A stretch of DNA of 5,230 bases from Clostridiaceae bacterium (GTDB lineage: Bacteria; Bacillota; Clostridia; DSM-8532), in the NCBI GenBank assembly GCA_025361665.1, contig JANYKF010000450.1:1-5230 (forward strand), given 5' to 3'. This document shows positions 1 through 5,230 of the stretch, piece after piece. Each line of letters begins with the position of its first letter. The stretch's first letter is position 1. A program made the translations under genes and the position numbers. A model generated the notes under the pieces. The model had not been told where the DNA came from. It searched no databases and saw nothing but the letters and a program-made list of their open reading frames with translations.

Positions 1-2114
1 TGCTCGGTTCCTACTACCTGACCCTGGTGAAGGAGACCACCCGCAATGCGGAGGGAATCGTGATCAAGGAGGAAAAGGGGGAAGGCAAGGCTTTCAGCAG
101 CCCGGACGAGGCCCTCATGGCCTATGCCACCGGTGCCGTCACCCTGCATGCCCGCGTCCGTGTCCGCGTCACCCGGAAAATCGATGGGGTCGACAAGTCC
201 AGAATCATCCCGACCACGGTCGGCAAGATCATCTTCAACCAGGCCATTCCACAGAACCTTGGGTTCGTGGATCGTTCGAATCCGGAGGATGCGTTCAATT
301 ACGAAGTGGACTTCATCGTGAACAAGAAAGAACTGGGCGTCATCATCGACAAGTGCATCAAGATGAACGGAACGAACAAGACGGCGGAAGTCCTCGACCT
401 GATCAAGGCGCAGGGATTCAAATATGCCACCCGGAGCGCGATCACGGTGGGCATCTCCGACATGGTCATTCCGGAAGTGAAGCAGCGCTATCTCGAGGAA
501 ACCGATCGCAAGGTCGACGAAATCGAGAAGAATTTCCGAAACGGCCTCTACAGCAAGGACGAGCGCAAGCGCGCCATCATCACGGCCTGGTCGAAGACAA
601 CGGAAGACGTCAAGAACGCCCTCATCAAGTCCCTTGACAAGTTCAACCCCGTCTTCATGATGTCGGACTCCGGCGCCCGCGGAAACATCAACCAAATCCG
701 CCAGCTGGCGGGCATGCGCGGCCTGATGGCCGATACCTCCGGCGAAACGATTGAAATCCCGATCCGCTCGAATTTCCGCGAAGGCCTGAACGTCCTGGAG
801 TACTTCATTTCTACCCATGGGGCTCGAAAAGGACTCGCCGACACAGCGCTCCGCACCGCAGACTCGGGCTACCTCACCCGTCGCCTGGTCGACGTATCGC
901 AGGACGTCATTGTCCGCCACATCGATTGCGGCACGAAAGAGGGCATCCGGATCAAACCGGTCATGGCAAGCGGCAAGATCATCGAAGACGTGGCGGAACG
1001 GCTTACGGGCCGATATGCCGCCGAGGATCTCATCCATCCGCAGACAGGCGAGCTGCTTGTGAAGGCGAACGAACTGATCAATGAACCGACTGCCATCCGG
1101 GTGCAGGCTTCGGGACTGGATCGGATCATCATCCGTTCCGCCCTCAACTGCCGGGCGAAAATCGGCGTCTGTGCGAAATGCTACGGCATCGACCTGGCCC
1201 TGGGCGAACCCTGCAATGTCGGGGAGGCAGTCGGCTTCATCGCCGCCCAGTCCATCGGCGAGCCGGGTACGCAGCTTACCATGCGCACGTTCCATACCGG
1301 CGGTGTCGCCGGCGAGGATATCACACAGGGTCTTCCCCGCGTAGAGGAACTTTTCGAGGCACGCAAGCCGAAAGGGCTGGCGATCATCTCCGAAATCGTG
1401 GGAACGGTCCAGGTGAAGGAAACAAAGAAAAAACGCGAAATCGTCGTGACGGACAATGTGAATGGCGATGCGCGAACCTATCTCATTCCCTACGGCTCCT
1501 CCATCAAGGTTTCAGATGGGGATGCGGTCGAAGCGGGCGACGAATTGACGGAAGGCTCCATCAATCCGCACGACATCCTCAAAATCAAGGGCATCCTCGC
1601 CGTGCAGAACTACCTGCTGCAGGAAGTCCAGAAGGTCTACCGCCTGCAGGGTGTCGACATCAGCGACAAGCACATCGAAGTCATTGTCCGCCAGATGCTC
1701 CGCAAGGTGAAGATCGACGAGGCCATGGACACGGACATGCTGCCGGGCGCGCTGGTGGACATGTTCGAGTTCGAGCGGAAGAACCTTGCCGTGGAACGGC
1801 AGGGACTGCGGCCCGCAACCGGAAAGCGTTCCCTGCTCGGTATCACGAAGGCTTCGCTGGCCACGGAATCGTTCCTGTCCGCCGCATCCTTCCAGGAAAC
1901 CACGCGCGTGCTCACCGAGGCCGCCATCAAAGGCAAAATCGACCCGCTTCTGGGCCTCAAGGAAAACATCATCATCGGCAAGCTGATTCCGGCTGGAACC
2001 GGCATGCCAAAGTACCGCGACATCGAACTGGACATTGAGGGCGGCAAGCAATACGCACCCATCATCCCAGCCCAGCCGTTCATCATCGACGAATCGGAGT
2101 ATCCCGACAACTGA
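1..2114 (+). CDS. rpoC: DNA-directed RNA polymerase subunit beta', C-terminal part (5' end outside window)
   Basis: This is the C-terminal part of the largest catalytic subunit of RNA polymerase. The reading frame is open from the left edge (first whole codon at 3) and begins [11 protein letters not shown], which matches the conserved stretch downstream of the catalytic NADFDGD loop. About 500 N-terminal residues, including that loop, therefore lie upstream, and the GTG at 27 is not the start. Visible parts in order are: the MMSDSGARG segment (about 657-690); the bridge helix [20 protein letters not shown] and its continuation (about 771-890); four zinc-binding cysteines at 927, 1149, 1170 and 1179 (the last three as CX6CX2C); the trigger-loop region from [18 protein letters not shown] to [15 protein letters not shown] (about 1221-1380); and the C-terminal LRKVKI and [14 protein letters not shown] blocks (from about 1700). 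The trigger region runs from MRTFHTGG straight to ITQGLPRV, without the large proteobacterial insertion. No frameshift or missing key residue was seen. The gene ends at TGA 2112-2114, followed by a terminator. Confidence 0.98.
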   Translation, partial: LGSYYLTLVKETTRNAEGIVIKEEKGEGKAFSSPDEALMAYATGAVTLHARVRVRVTRKIDGVDKSRIIPTTVGKIIFNQAIPQNLGFVDRSNPEDAFNYEVDFIVNKKELGVIIDKCIKMNGTNKTAEVLDLIKAQGFKYATRSAITVGISDMVIPEVKQRYLEETDRKVDEIEKNFRNGLYSKDERKRAIITAWSKTTEDVKNALIKSLDKFNPVFMMSDSGARGNINQIRQLAGMRGLMADTSGETIEIPIRSNFREGLNVLEYFISTHGARKGLADTALRTADSGYLTRRLVDVSQDVIVRHIDCGTKEGIRIKPVMASGKIIEDVAERLTGRYAAEDLIHPQTGELLVKANELINEPTAIRVQASGLDRIIIRSALNCRAKIGVCAKCYGIDLALGEPCNVGEAVGFIAAQSIGEPGTQLTMRTFHTGGVAGEDITQGLPRVEELFEARKPKGLAIISEIVGTVQVKETKKKREIVVTDNVNGDARTYLIPYGSSIKVSDGDAVEAGDELTEGSINPHDILKIKGILAVQNYLLQEVQKVYRLQGVDISDKHIEVIVRQMLRKVKIDEAMDTDMLPGALVDMFEFERKNLAVERQGLRPATGKRSLLGITKASLATESFLSAASFQETTRVLTEAAIKGKIDPLLGLKENIIIGKLIPAGTGMPKYRDIELDIEGGKQYAPIIPAQPFIIDESEYPDN

Positions 2115-2142
2115 GGCTGGCTGTCCGCGGCGGAGTCCGCAC

Positions 2143-2177
2143 GTTCGCTGCCGGTTCGCTGCCGAAGCGATAGCCGG
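2143..2177. repeat. 11-base tandem repeat within a GC-rich imperfect dyad
   Basis: GTTCGCTGCCG occurs twice back to back (2143-2153 and 2154-2164). The second copy also forms an imperfect hairpin: CCGG (2151-2154) with CCGG (2174-2177), and TCGCT (2156-2160) with AGCGA (2166-2170), around a five-base loop. It is not followed by a T run, so it is not an intrinsic terminator by itself. It lies in the 3' untranslated part of rpoC, ahead of the true terminator. It may stabilise the mRNA end or simply be slippage; no function can be assigned. Confidence 0.5.
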
Positions 2178-2208
2178 GCGATGTGGGAAAAAAAGAAGGA
2201 TCCTGTCA

Positions 2209-2240
2209 GAAAGGCTGTCTTGCGAGAGACAGCCTTTTTC
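2209..2240 (+). terminator. rho-independent terminator of rpoC
   Basis: An 11-base-pair perfect stem pairs AAAGGCTGTCT (2210-2220) with AGACAGCCTTT (2227-2237) around the six-base loop TGCGAG. It is followed by a T run that overlaps the stem (TTTTT at 2235-2239). It starts about 95 bases after the rpoC stop codon and should end the rpoC transcript. The stem has a GC-rich core and A-T closing pairs that merge into the T run, the classical intrinsic terminator form. A weaker copy follows 48 bases downstream. Confidence 0.9.
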
Positions 2241-2296
2241 GGTGTGAAGGATATCGAAAAGGACGTCTCAAAAGAGACAGCCTTTTTCGGTGTGAA
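2225..2296. repeat. 24-base perfect direct repeat with 48-base period (duplicated terminator arm)
   Basis: The 24 bases at 2225-2248, beginning AGAGACAGCC and ending GGTGTGAA, recur without change at 2273-2296. At the same 48-base offset, the 16 bases immediately upstream match at 9 positions (2209-2224 against 2257-2272). The whole hairpin was thus probably duplicated in tandem, after which the left arm and loop diverged. The repeat ends at 2296, 16 bases before the TATAAT box. Confidence 0.9.
2255..2289 (+). terminator. second, imperfect terminator-like hairpin
   Basis: GTCTC (2265-2269) pairs with GAGAC (2274-2278) around an AAAA loop. The stem continues below a two-base mismatch (AC opposite AG), with AAAAGG (2257-2262) pairing with CCTTTT (2281-2286), then CG with CG if T2287 is bulged out. 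The TTTTT at 2283-2287 lies in the right arm. It is weaker than the first hairpin and probably a back-up terminator or a decayed copy. It lies just upstream of the promoter-like element of the next gene. Confidence 0.6.
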
Positions 2297-2318
2297 TACC
2301 CGGTTCATTGGGTATAAT
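2290..2318 (+). promoter_or_regulatory. sigma-A-type promoter candidate for the DUF402 gene
   Basis: A perfect TATAAT is at 2313-2318, 28 bases before the start codon at 2347. No good -35 box sits at the expected distance. The best-placed hexamer is TGTGAA at 2291-2296 (16-base spacer), which matches TTGACA poorly. A TG pair lies at 2309-2310, one base further upstream than in a true extended -10. The -35 position falls at the end of the duplicated terminator arm. Strong -10 evidence with a weak -35 makes this a likely but unproven promoter. Confidence 0.65.
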
Positions 2319-2337
2319 AAGAGAAACCTGATGAAAT

Positions 2338-2344
2338 GAGGGAG
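2338..2344 (+). promoter_or_regulatory. ribosome binding site of the DUF402 gene
   Basis: GAGGGAG precedes the ATG at 2347. Its GAGG core (2338-2341) ends five bases before the start codon, a workable Shine-Dalgarno distance. It supports the ATG at 2347 as the start. Confidence 0.75.
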
Positions 2345-2346
2345 TT

Positions 2347-2829
2347 ATGCCAAAAATCTTACGCATCCGTTACATTCCCCCCGAAACGGTGGATATTTCC
2401 GGAGACCGGCTGCTGTATCGCGACCAGGCCCATCTTGTGACTTCATGGCAACCCATCCGGCCCCGTGCCGATTTCGACCACGGCATGTCCTGCCTCTTTC
2501 TGGAAGAAGGCATCAAGGTGAGCCGGTTCATGGATGCCGCCGGTGAAATGCTCTACTGGTATGTCGATTTGGTGGATATCAGCTACGACCCGGACAACGA
2601 CACGTATCAACTCCGGGATCTCCTTGCGGATGTCAGAATCCTGCCGGACGGGCAGGTCGAAATCATCGATCTCGATGAGCTGGCCGATGCGCTTGAGCAG
2701 AGACTCATCTCGGAACGGCAGGCCATCATGGCGCTCCGGATCCTCCATGATCTGCTCACGGACGTCAAGTCCGGCAGGCAGCCGGCGCAAGCGGCGGAAT
2801 GGATGCGGAAGGCACTGGAAAAGGACTGA
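2347..2829 (+). CDS. DUF402 domain protein (FomD/Ntdp-like fold)
   Basis: This is a 160-residue soluble protein with the DUF402 signature. The N-terminal part (1-60) is a poorly conserved beta-rich stretch. The core follows: FMDAAGEMLYWYVDLVDISY (61-80), then DLLADV (91-96), PDG (100-102) and DLDEL (108-112). A helical tail rich in charged residues ends the protein (115-160). The WYVD, DLLADV and LDLDEL-like acidic positions are the ones that DUF402 relatives such as FomD and the Staphylococcus nucleoside di/triphosphatase Ntdp use for metal and phosphate binding, so a metal-dependent phosphatase activity is plausible but not shown. There is no signal peptide or membrane segment. The start is set by a ribosome binding site at 2338-2344. 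The gene ends 35 bases before the ParB-like/BMP gene on the same strand, suggesting co-transcription. Family assignment is firm; substrate is unknown. Confidence 0.88.
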   Translation: MPKILRIRYIPPETVDISGDRLLYRDQAHLVTSWQPIRPRADFDHGMSCLFLEEGIKVSRFMDAAGEMLYWYVDLVDISYDPDNDTYQLRDLLADVRILPDGQVEIIDLDELADALEQRLISERQAIMALRILHDLLTDVKSGRQPAQAAEWMRKALEKD

Positions 2830-2864
2830 TTCCCACAGCACGGCGGGAAAGGCGGAACACCGCA

Positions 2865-4820
2865 ATGGCGCATGACATGCTGGCTTACTCGGCCGCCAAG
2901 CGGTTGGGGCAAAAGGAATACTCATCCTACATCTCCCAGGGCAGGAATGGATACCTGCCGTTCCTGGACGGCGTTCTCAAAAACATCGACATTGTGTCGG
3001 AAGTCAGTCTGGGCGTGGTGGAGATCCCAATTGAAAAAATCAAGGGCACCTACACCTATCTGCGCAGCATCTGCTTCGCGCGGAATTTCGCCCCCCTGAT
3101 GTCTGAGAATACGGAGTTCGCCGAAAAATGGCAGGGCGTATATGACATTCAGCAGGAGGAGGGGCTTCGCGACCCGATCAAGGTCTACGAATATCTCAAC
3201 TGGTTTTACGTGGTGGAAGGCAACAAGCGCGTCTCCGTGCTTCGCTACTGCGAGATGGAATACTACCATGCGGAGGTCAGCCGCCTCATTCCGAAATATG
3301 ATGAGAACGACAAGGACATCAGGCTCTATTACGCCTTTCTGGACTTTTACAAGCAAACCGGGATCAACGAGATTTGGATGACCCGCGAGGAAAGCTTCGG
3401 CGAACTCTGGGAACTCATCCGGGATTTCTACCCGCAAACCCGCCTATCCGATTACAATGCCAGGTTCAGGTATTTCCTGGACGGTGTCTACCGCACGTTC
3501 CGCCGGTGCTACCGCGAACTGGGCGGAGAACGGCTGCCCGTTTCCACCGGCGACGCCATGCTGGACTTCATGAAGATCCATGGCGTGCCCGATTCATACG
3601 ATGCGGACACCCTGCGGCCGATGCTGAAGCGTTTTCTCATGGAAATCGAATCCCATGCGACAACTGACGCCATAGTCCAGACAACGCCGACCCGGAAACA
3701 GGAAGTCGGCCTCTTCGGGCGTCTGACGCAGCGTACGCGAACGGAACGCATCAAGGTCGGCTTCGCGTATGCGAACGACAACAGGACGTCCAGCTGGGCC
3801 TACTCGCATGAGTTGGGCCGCATGCACGTGGAAAGCGAACTGAAGGACCAGGTTCAGACCTACAGCATCCACGGCCTTCCGGAAGGCATGGAAGCGGCCA
3901 CCCGGCTCAATGAACTCGTCGAGTCCGGCTGCAAGGTCATCTTCACCACCAGTCCGCCCCTGCTCAATGCTACGTTGAAGGTGGCGATGGAGCATCCGGA
4001 AGTCACGTTCATGAACTGCTCGGGCTGGCATTCCTTCAAGCACGTGAACACGTATTTCGGCAGGATCCACGAACCCCGTTTCCTGTGCGGCATCGTGGCG
4101 GGCGTCATGTCGCGGAGCAACCTTCTCGGCTATGTCGCCACATTCCCCACGCCGGACGTCCTCTGCGGCATCAATGCATTCGCCCTCGGGGCGCGCATGG
4201 TCAGGCCATCCGCACTCGTCAGCGTCGAATGGACCCTGAAGTGGGACACTTCGAAGGGCGTAAGCCAGGAACCAATGGAAAGGCTGGCCACGCAGGGCGT
4301 GGATGTCATTTCCCACCACAACACCCTGGCCAACCGGAATTTCGCGCCGGAATACGGGGTCTTCACCATCGTGCGCGACGCGGCGGGACAAATCGTACCG
4401 GATCGCTATCTGGCGGTTCCCGTATGGAATTGGGGCATTTTCTACGAGAAAGTTCTGCGAAGCATCATGTCCGGCACCATGCGCATCGGCGCGGATGTCT
4501 CGGCGGGCAACCCGATCCGGAACTACTGGTGGGGAATGGATTCCGGTCTGCTGGATTTCTTCTATGCGCGCAACATCATTCCCAGGGAAACCCAAAAATT
4601 ATTGGATGTCATCCGGAACGCCATTGAGTCGAATATCTTCAATCCTTTCACAGGGCCGGTCTATGACGCATCCGGCAAGCTCCGGGTGGAGGATGGCGAA
4701 GTGGCTTCCCACGACCAGATCGTCGCGATGGATTGGCTGGTGGAAGGCGTCCTCGGGGATTTGCCTGAAACCGGCGACTATCACCGCATTTCGGATTTGG
4801 CAACCGGAAAGATGGGTTGA
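2865..4820 (+). CDS. BMP/PBP1-type ligand-binding protein with N-terminal ParB-like module, no export signal
   Basis: This 651-residue protein has two parts. Residues 1-290 are predicted to be soluble and contain SLGVVEIPIEKIKGTYT, FARNFAPLM and EGNKRVSVLRY (118-128); the GNKR motif resembles the ParB/sulfiredoxin-type fold. Residues 295-610 resemble the BMP (PnrA/TmpC, Med) periplasmic-binding fold, with KVGFAYANDNRTSSWAYSHE, VIFTTSPPLLNATLKVAMEHP, TYFGRIHEPRFLCGIVAGVM, NAFALGARMVRP and GVDVISHHN. BMP proteins usually bind nucleosides or serve as lipoproteins of ABC importers. Here there is no signal peptide, lipobox or membrane segment, and no permease or ATPase gene nearby, so a cytoplasmic sensor role is more likely than transport. 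Annotation pipelines would probably call it a BMP family ABC transporter substrate-binding protein. The ATG at 2865 is preferred: AAGGCGG (2849-2855) lies nine bases upstream. An in-frame ATG at 2799 would overlap the previous gene and add an arginine-rich, unconserved-looking leader. ATG 2877 is a further alternative. Confidence 0.85.
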   Translation: MAHDMLAYSAAKRLGQKEYSSYISQGRNGYLPFLDGVLKNIDIVSEVSLGVVEIPIEKIKGTYTYLRSICFARNFAPLMSENTEFAEKWQGVYDIQQEEGLRDPIKVYEYLNWFYVVEGNKRVSVLRYCEMEYYHAEVSRLIPKYDENDKDIRLYYAFLDFYKQTGINEIWMTREESFGELWELIRDFYPQTRLSDYNARFRYFLDGVYRTFRRCYRELGGERLPVSTGDAMLDFMKIHGVPDSYDADTLRPMLKRFLMEIESHATTDAIVQTTPTRKQEVGLFGRLTQRTRTERIKVGFAYANDNRTSSWAYSHELGRMHVESELKDQVQTYSIHGLPEGMEAATRLNELVESGCKVIFTTSPPLLNATLKVAMEHPEVTFMNCSGWHSFKHVNTYFGRIHEPRFLCGIVAGVMSRSNLLGYVATFPTPDVLCGINAFALGARMVRPSALVSVEWTLKWDTSKGVSQEPMERLATQGVDVISHHNTLANRNFAPEYGVFTIVRDAAGQIVPDRYLAVPVWNWGIFYEKVLRSIMSGTMRIGADVSAGNPIRNYWWGMDSGLLDFFYARNIIPRETQKLLDVIRNAIESNIFNPFTGPVYDASGKLRVEDGEVASHDQIVAMDWLVEGVLGDLPETGDYHRISDLATGKMG

Positions 4821-4843
4821 GCGCATGCATCGTTTTCAATCGC

Positions 4844-4885
4844 CAAGGAGCCGCCATGGAATCTGAAACGCAGGGAGCCGCCATG
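4844..4885 (+). promoter_or_regulatory. tandemly duplicated ribosome binding site plus ATG
   Basis: CAAGGAGCCGCCATG (4844-4858) and CAGGGAGCCGCCATG (4871-4885) match at 14 of 15 bases and are exactly 27 bases apart, so both ATGs are in the same frame. Each has a purine-rich Shine-Dalgarno core (AAGGAG, AGGGAG) five bases before its ATG. The upstream core is the better match. The downstream ATG gives the protein start expected from the family (MQCRAGCGACC). Both may be used. Confidence 0.8.
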
Positions 4886-5161
4886 CAATGCAGGGCCGGA
4901 TGCGGTGCGTGCTGCATCGAGATATCCATTTCCTCGCCGATACCCGGCATGCCTTCGGGCAAACCGGCCGGGGTCCGGTGCGTCCACCTTTCGGTGAGTC
5001 GTCTCTGCGGGTTGTTTGGCGCGCCGGATCGACCCGGCGTTTGCAAGGCGCTGCGTCCTTCCATTGAGATGTGCGGGTTCGAACGGGCGGAAGCCATCCG
5101 GTATCTGCGGTGGCTGGAAGCGGAAACAAGCCCTGGACCCTCGGTTTCAGCGTACCCGTGA
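4883..5161 (+). CDS. YkgJ/YeiW-type cysteine-cluster protein
   Basis: This 92-residue protein has eight cysteines at 3, 7, 10, 11, 33, 42, 54 and 64. The opening MQCRAGCGACC, followed by SISSPIPGMPSGKPAGVRC and a C-terminal RPSIEMCG, is closely similar to what I recall of Escherichia coli YeiW (UPF0153, YkgJ-like family), which begins in the same way. The family is thought to bind metal (zinc or an iron-sulfur cluster) through the CxxxCxxCC group and the later cysteines; the biochemical role is unknown. Protein length agrees with YeiW. The start at 4883 was chosen because the family begins just before the first cysteine. An ATG at 4856 with an equally good ribosome binding site would add nine residues, ending in a repeated QGAAM. 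The gene begins 62 bases after the BMP gene with no terminator between, so read-through co-expression is likely. No terminator is visible after its stop within the window. Confidence 0.9.
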   Translation: MQCRAGCGACCIEISISSPIPGMPSGKPAGVRCVHLSVSRLCGLFGAPDRPGVCKALRPSIEMCGFERAEAIRYLRWLEAETSPGPSVSAYP

Positions 5162-5230
5162 CAAGGTGCAATCGCCGTTGTTTTCTCGTGTGTGCAGACT
5201 TTACATGCTTGACGGGAAATCACCAGCAAG
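5162..5230. other. right-edge intergenic sequence, nothing firm
   Basis: These 69 bases follow the cysteine-cluster gene. They contain no T-run hairpin and no convincing start codon with a ribosome binding site. TTGACG at 5209-5214 resembles a -35 box, but the matching -10 would fall beyond the window. Nothing can be assigned. Confidence 0.4.

Noticed and set aside
1178..2038. Plus-strand 286-codon open frame inside rpoC
   Set aside because: The translation is Arg/His/Gly-rich low-complexity sequence from a shifted frame of rpoC, with no family resemblance.
27..2114. GTG at 27 as the start of a complete 695-residue protein
   Set aside because: The frame is open from the window edge and the upstream residues (LGSYYLTL) are conserved RpoC sequence, so the gene is cut by the edge.
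2209..2296. Repeats as a CRISPR fragment or riboswitch
   Set aside because: There are only two copies, each is part of a terminator hairpin with a T run, and there are no further repeats, cas genes or recognisable aptamer core.
2799..2864. ATG at 2799 as the start of the ParB-like/BMP gene
   Set aside because: It overlaps the DUF402 gene by 31 bases, lacks a good ribosome binding site, and adds 22 arginine-rich residues that do not look like the family N terminus.
3594..4595. Minus-strand open frame of 333 codons opposite the BMP gene
   Set aside because: It runs opposite a well-recognised gene, its translation is rich in His, Arg and Asp typical of antisense frames in GC-rich coding DNA, and it has no recognisable motif.
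4817..4882. TTG at 4817, overlapping the BMP stop codon, as a coupled start of the cysteine-cluster gene
   Set aside because: Two ATGs with good ribosome binding sites lie downstream, and the family starts at MQCRAGCGACC; translational coupling cannot be excluded but is not needed.
5209..5214. TTGACG as a -35 promoter box
   Set aside because: The corresponding -10 would lie outside the window, so the call cannot be tested here.
4648..5229. Minus-strand open frame of 193 codons across the cysteine-cluster gene
   Set aside because: It overlaps two genes with clear family matches and reads as Pro/Arg-rich antisense translation.

Overview
The window looks like chromosomal DNA of a moderately GC-rich Firmicute, most likely a member of the Clostridia (perhaps the Ruminococcaceae/Oscillospirales side). 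Three things point there. The RNA polymerase beta' sequence has an uninterrupted trigger-loop region, without the long insertion seen in Proteobacteria. Its C-terminal third reads like clostridial RpoC. The gene at 2865-4820 belongs to a BMP-type architecture that I associate with clostridial genomes. All four genes are on the + strand. No mobile element, CRISPR array, tRNA or rRNA was seen.

Layout. Positions 1-2114 are the C-terminal part of rpoC, open at the left edge of the window. A 232-base spacer (2115-2346) holds a strong rho-independent terminator, a diverged tandem copy of that hairpin 48 bases downstream, and a perfect TATAAT box with a ribosome binding site for the next gene. Positions 2347-2829 encode a DUF402 (FomD/Ntdp-like) protein. 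After 35 bases comes a 651-residue protein (2865-4820) that joins an N-terminal ParB-like module to a C-terminal BMP/PBP1-type ligand-binding domain and has no visible export signal. A small eight-cysteine YkgJ/YeiW-type protein (4883-5161) follows, preceded by a tandemly duplicated Shine-Dalgarno/ATG cassette. The last 69 bases hold nothing I can call.

How the parts fit. The rpoC transcript should end at the first hairpin. The following three genes are closely spaced, share a strand and show no internal terminator, so they may form one transcription unit driven from the TATAAT box near 2313. DUF402 relatives include nucleotide phosphatases, and some BMP proteins bind purine nucleosides. A shared nucleotide-sensing or salvage theme is therefore possible, but this is inference from family names and gene order only. 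The most unusual items are the apparently cytoplasmic ParB-like/BMP fusion, the duplicated terminator with mutually exclusive pairings next to a promoter, and the duplicated translation start of the cysteine-cluster gene.
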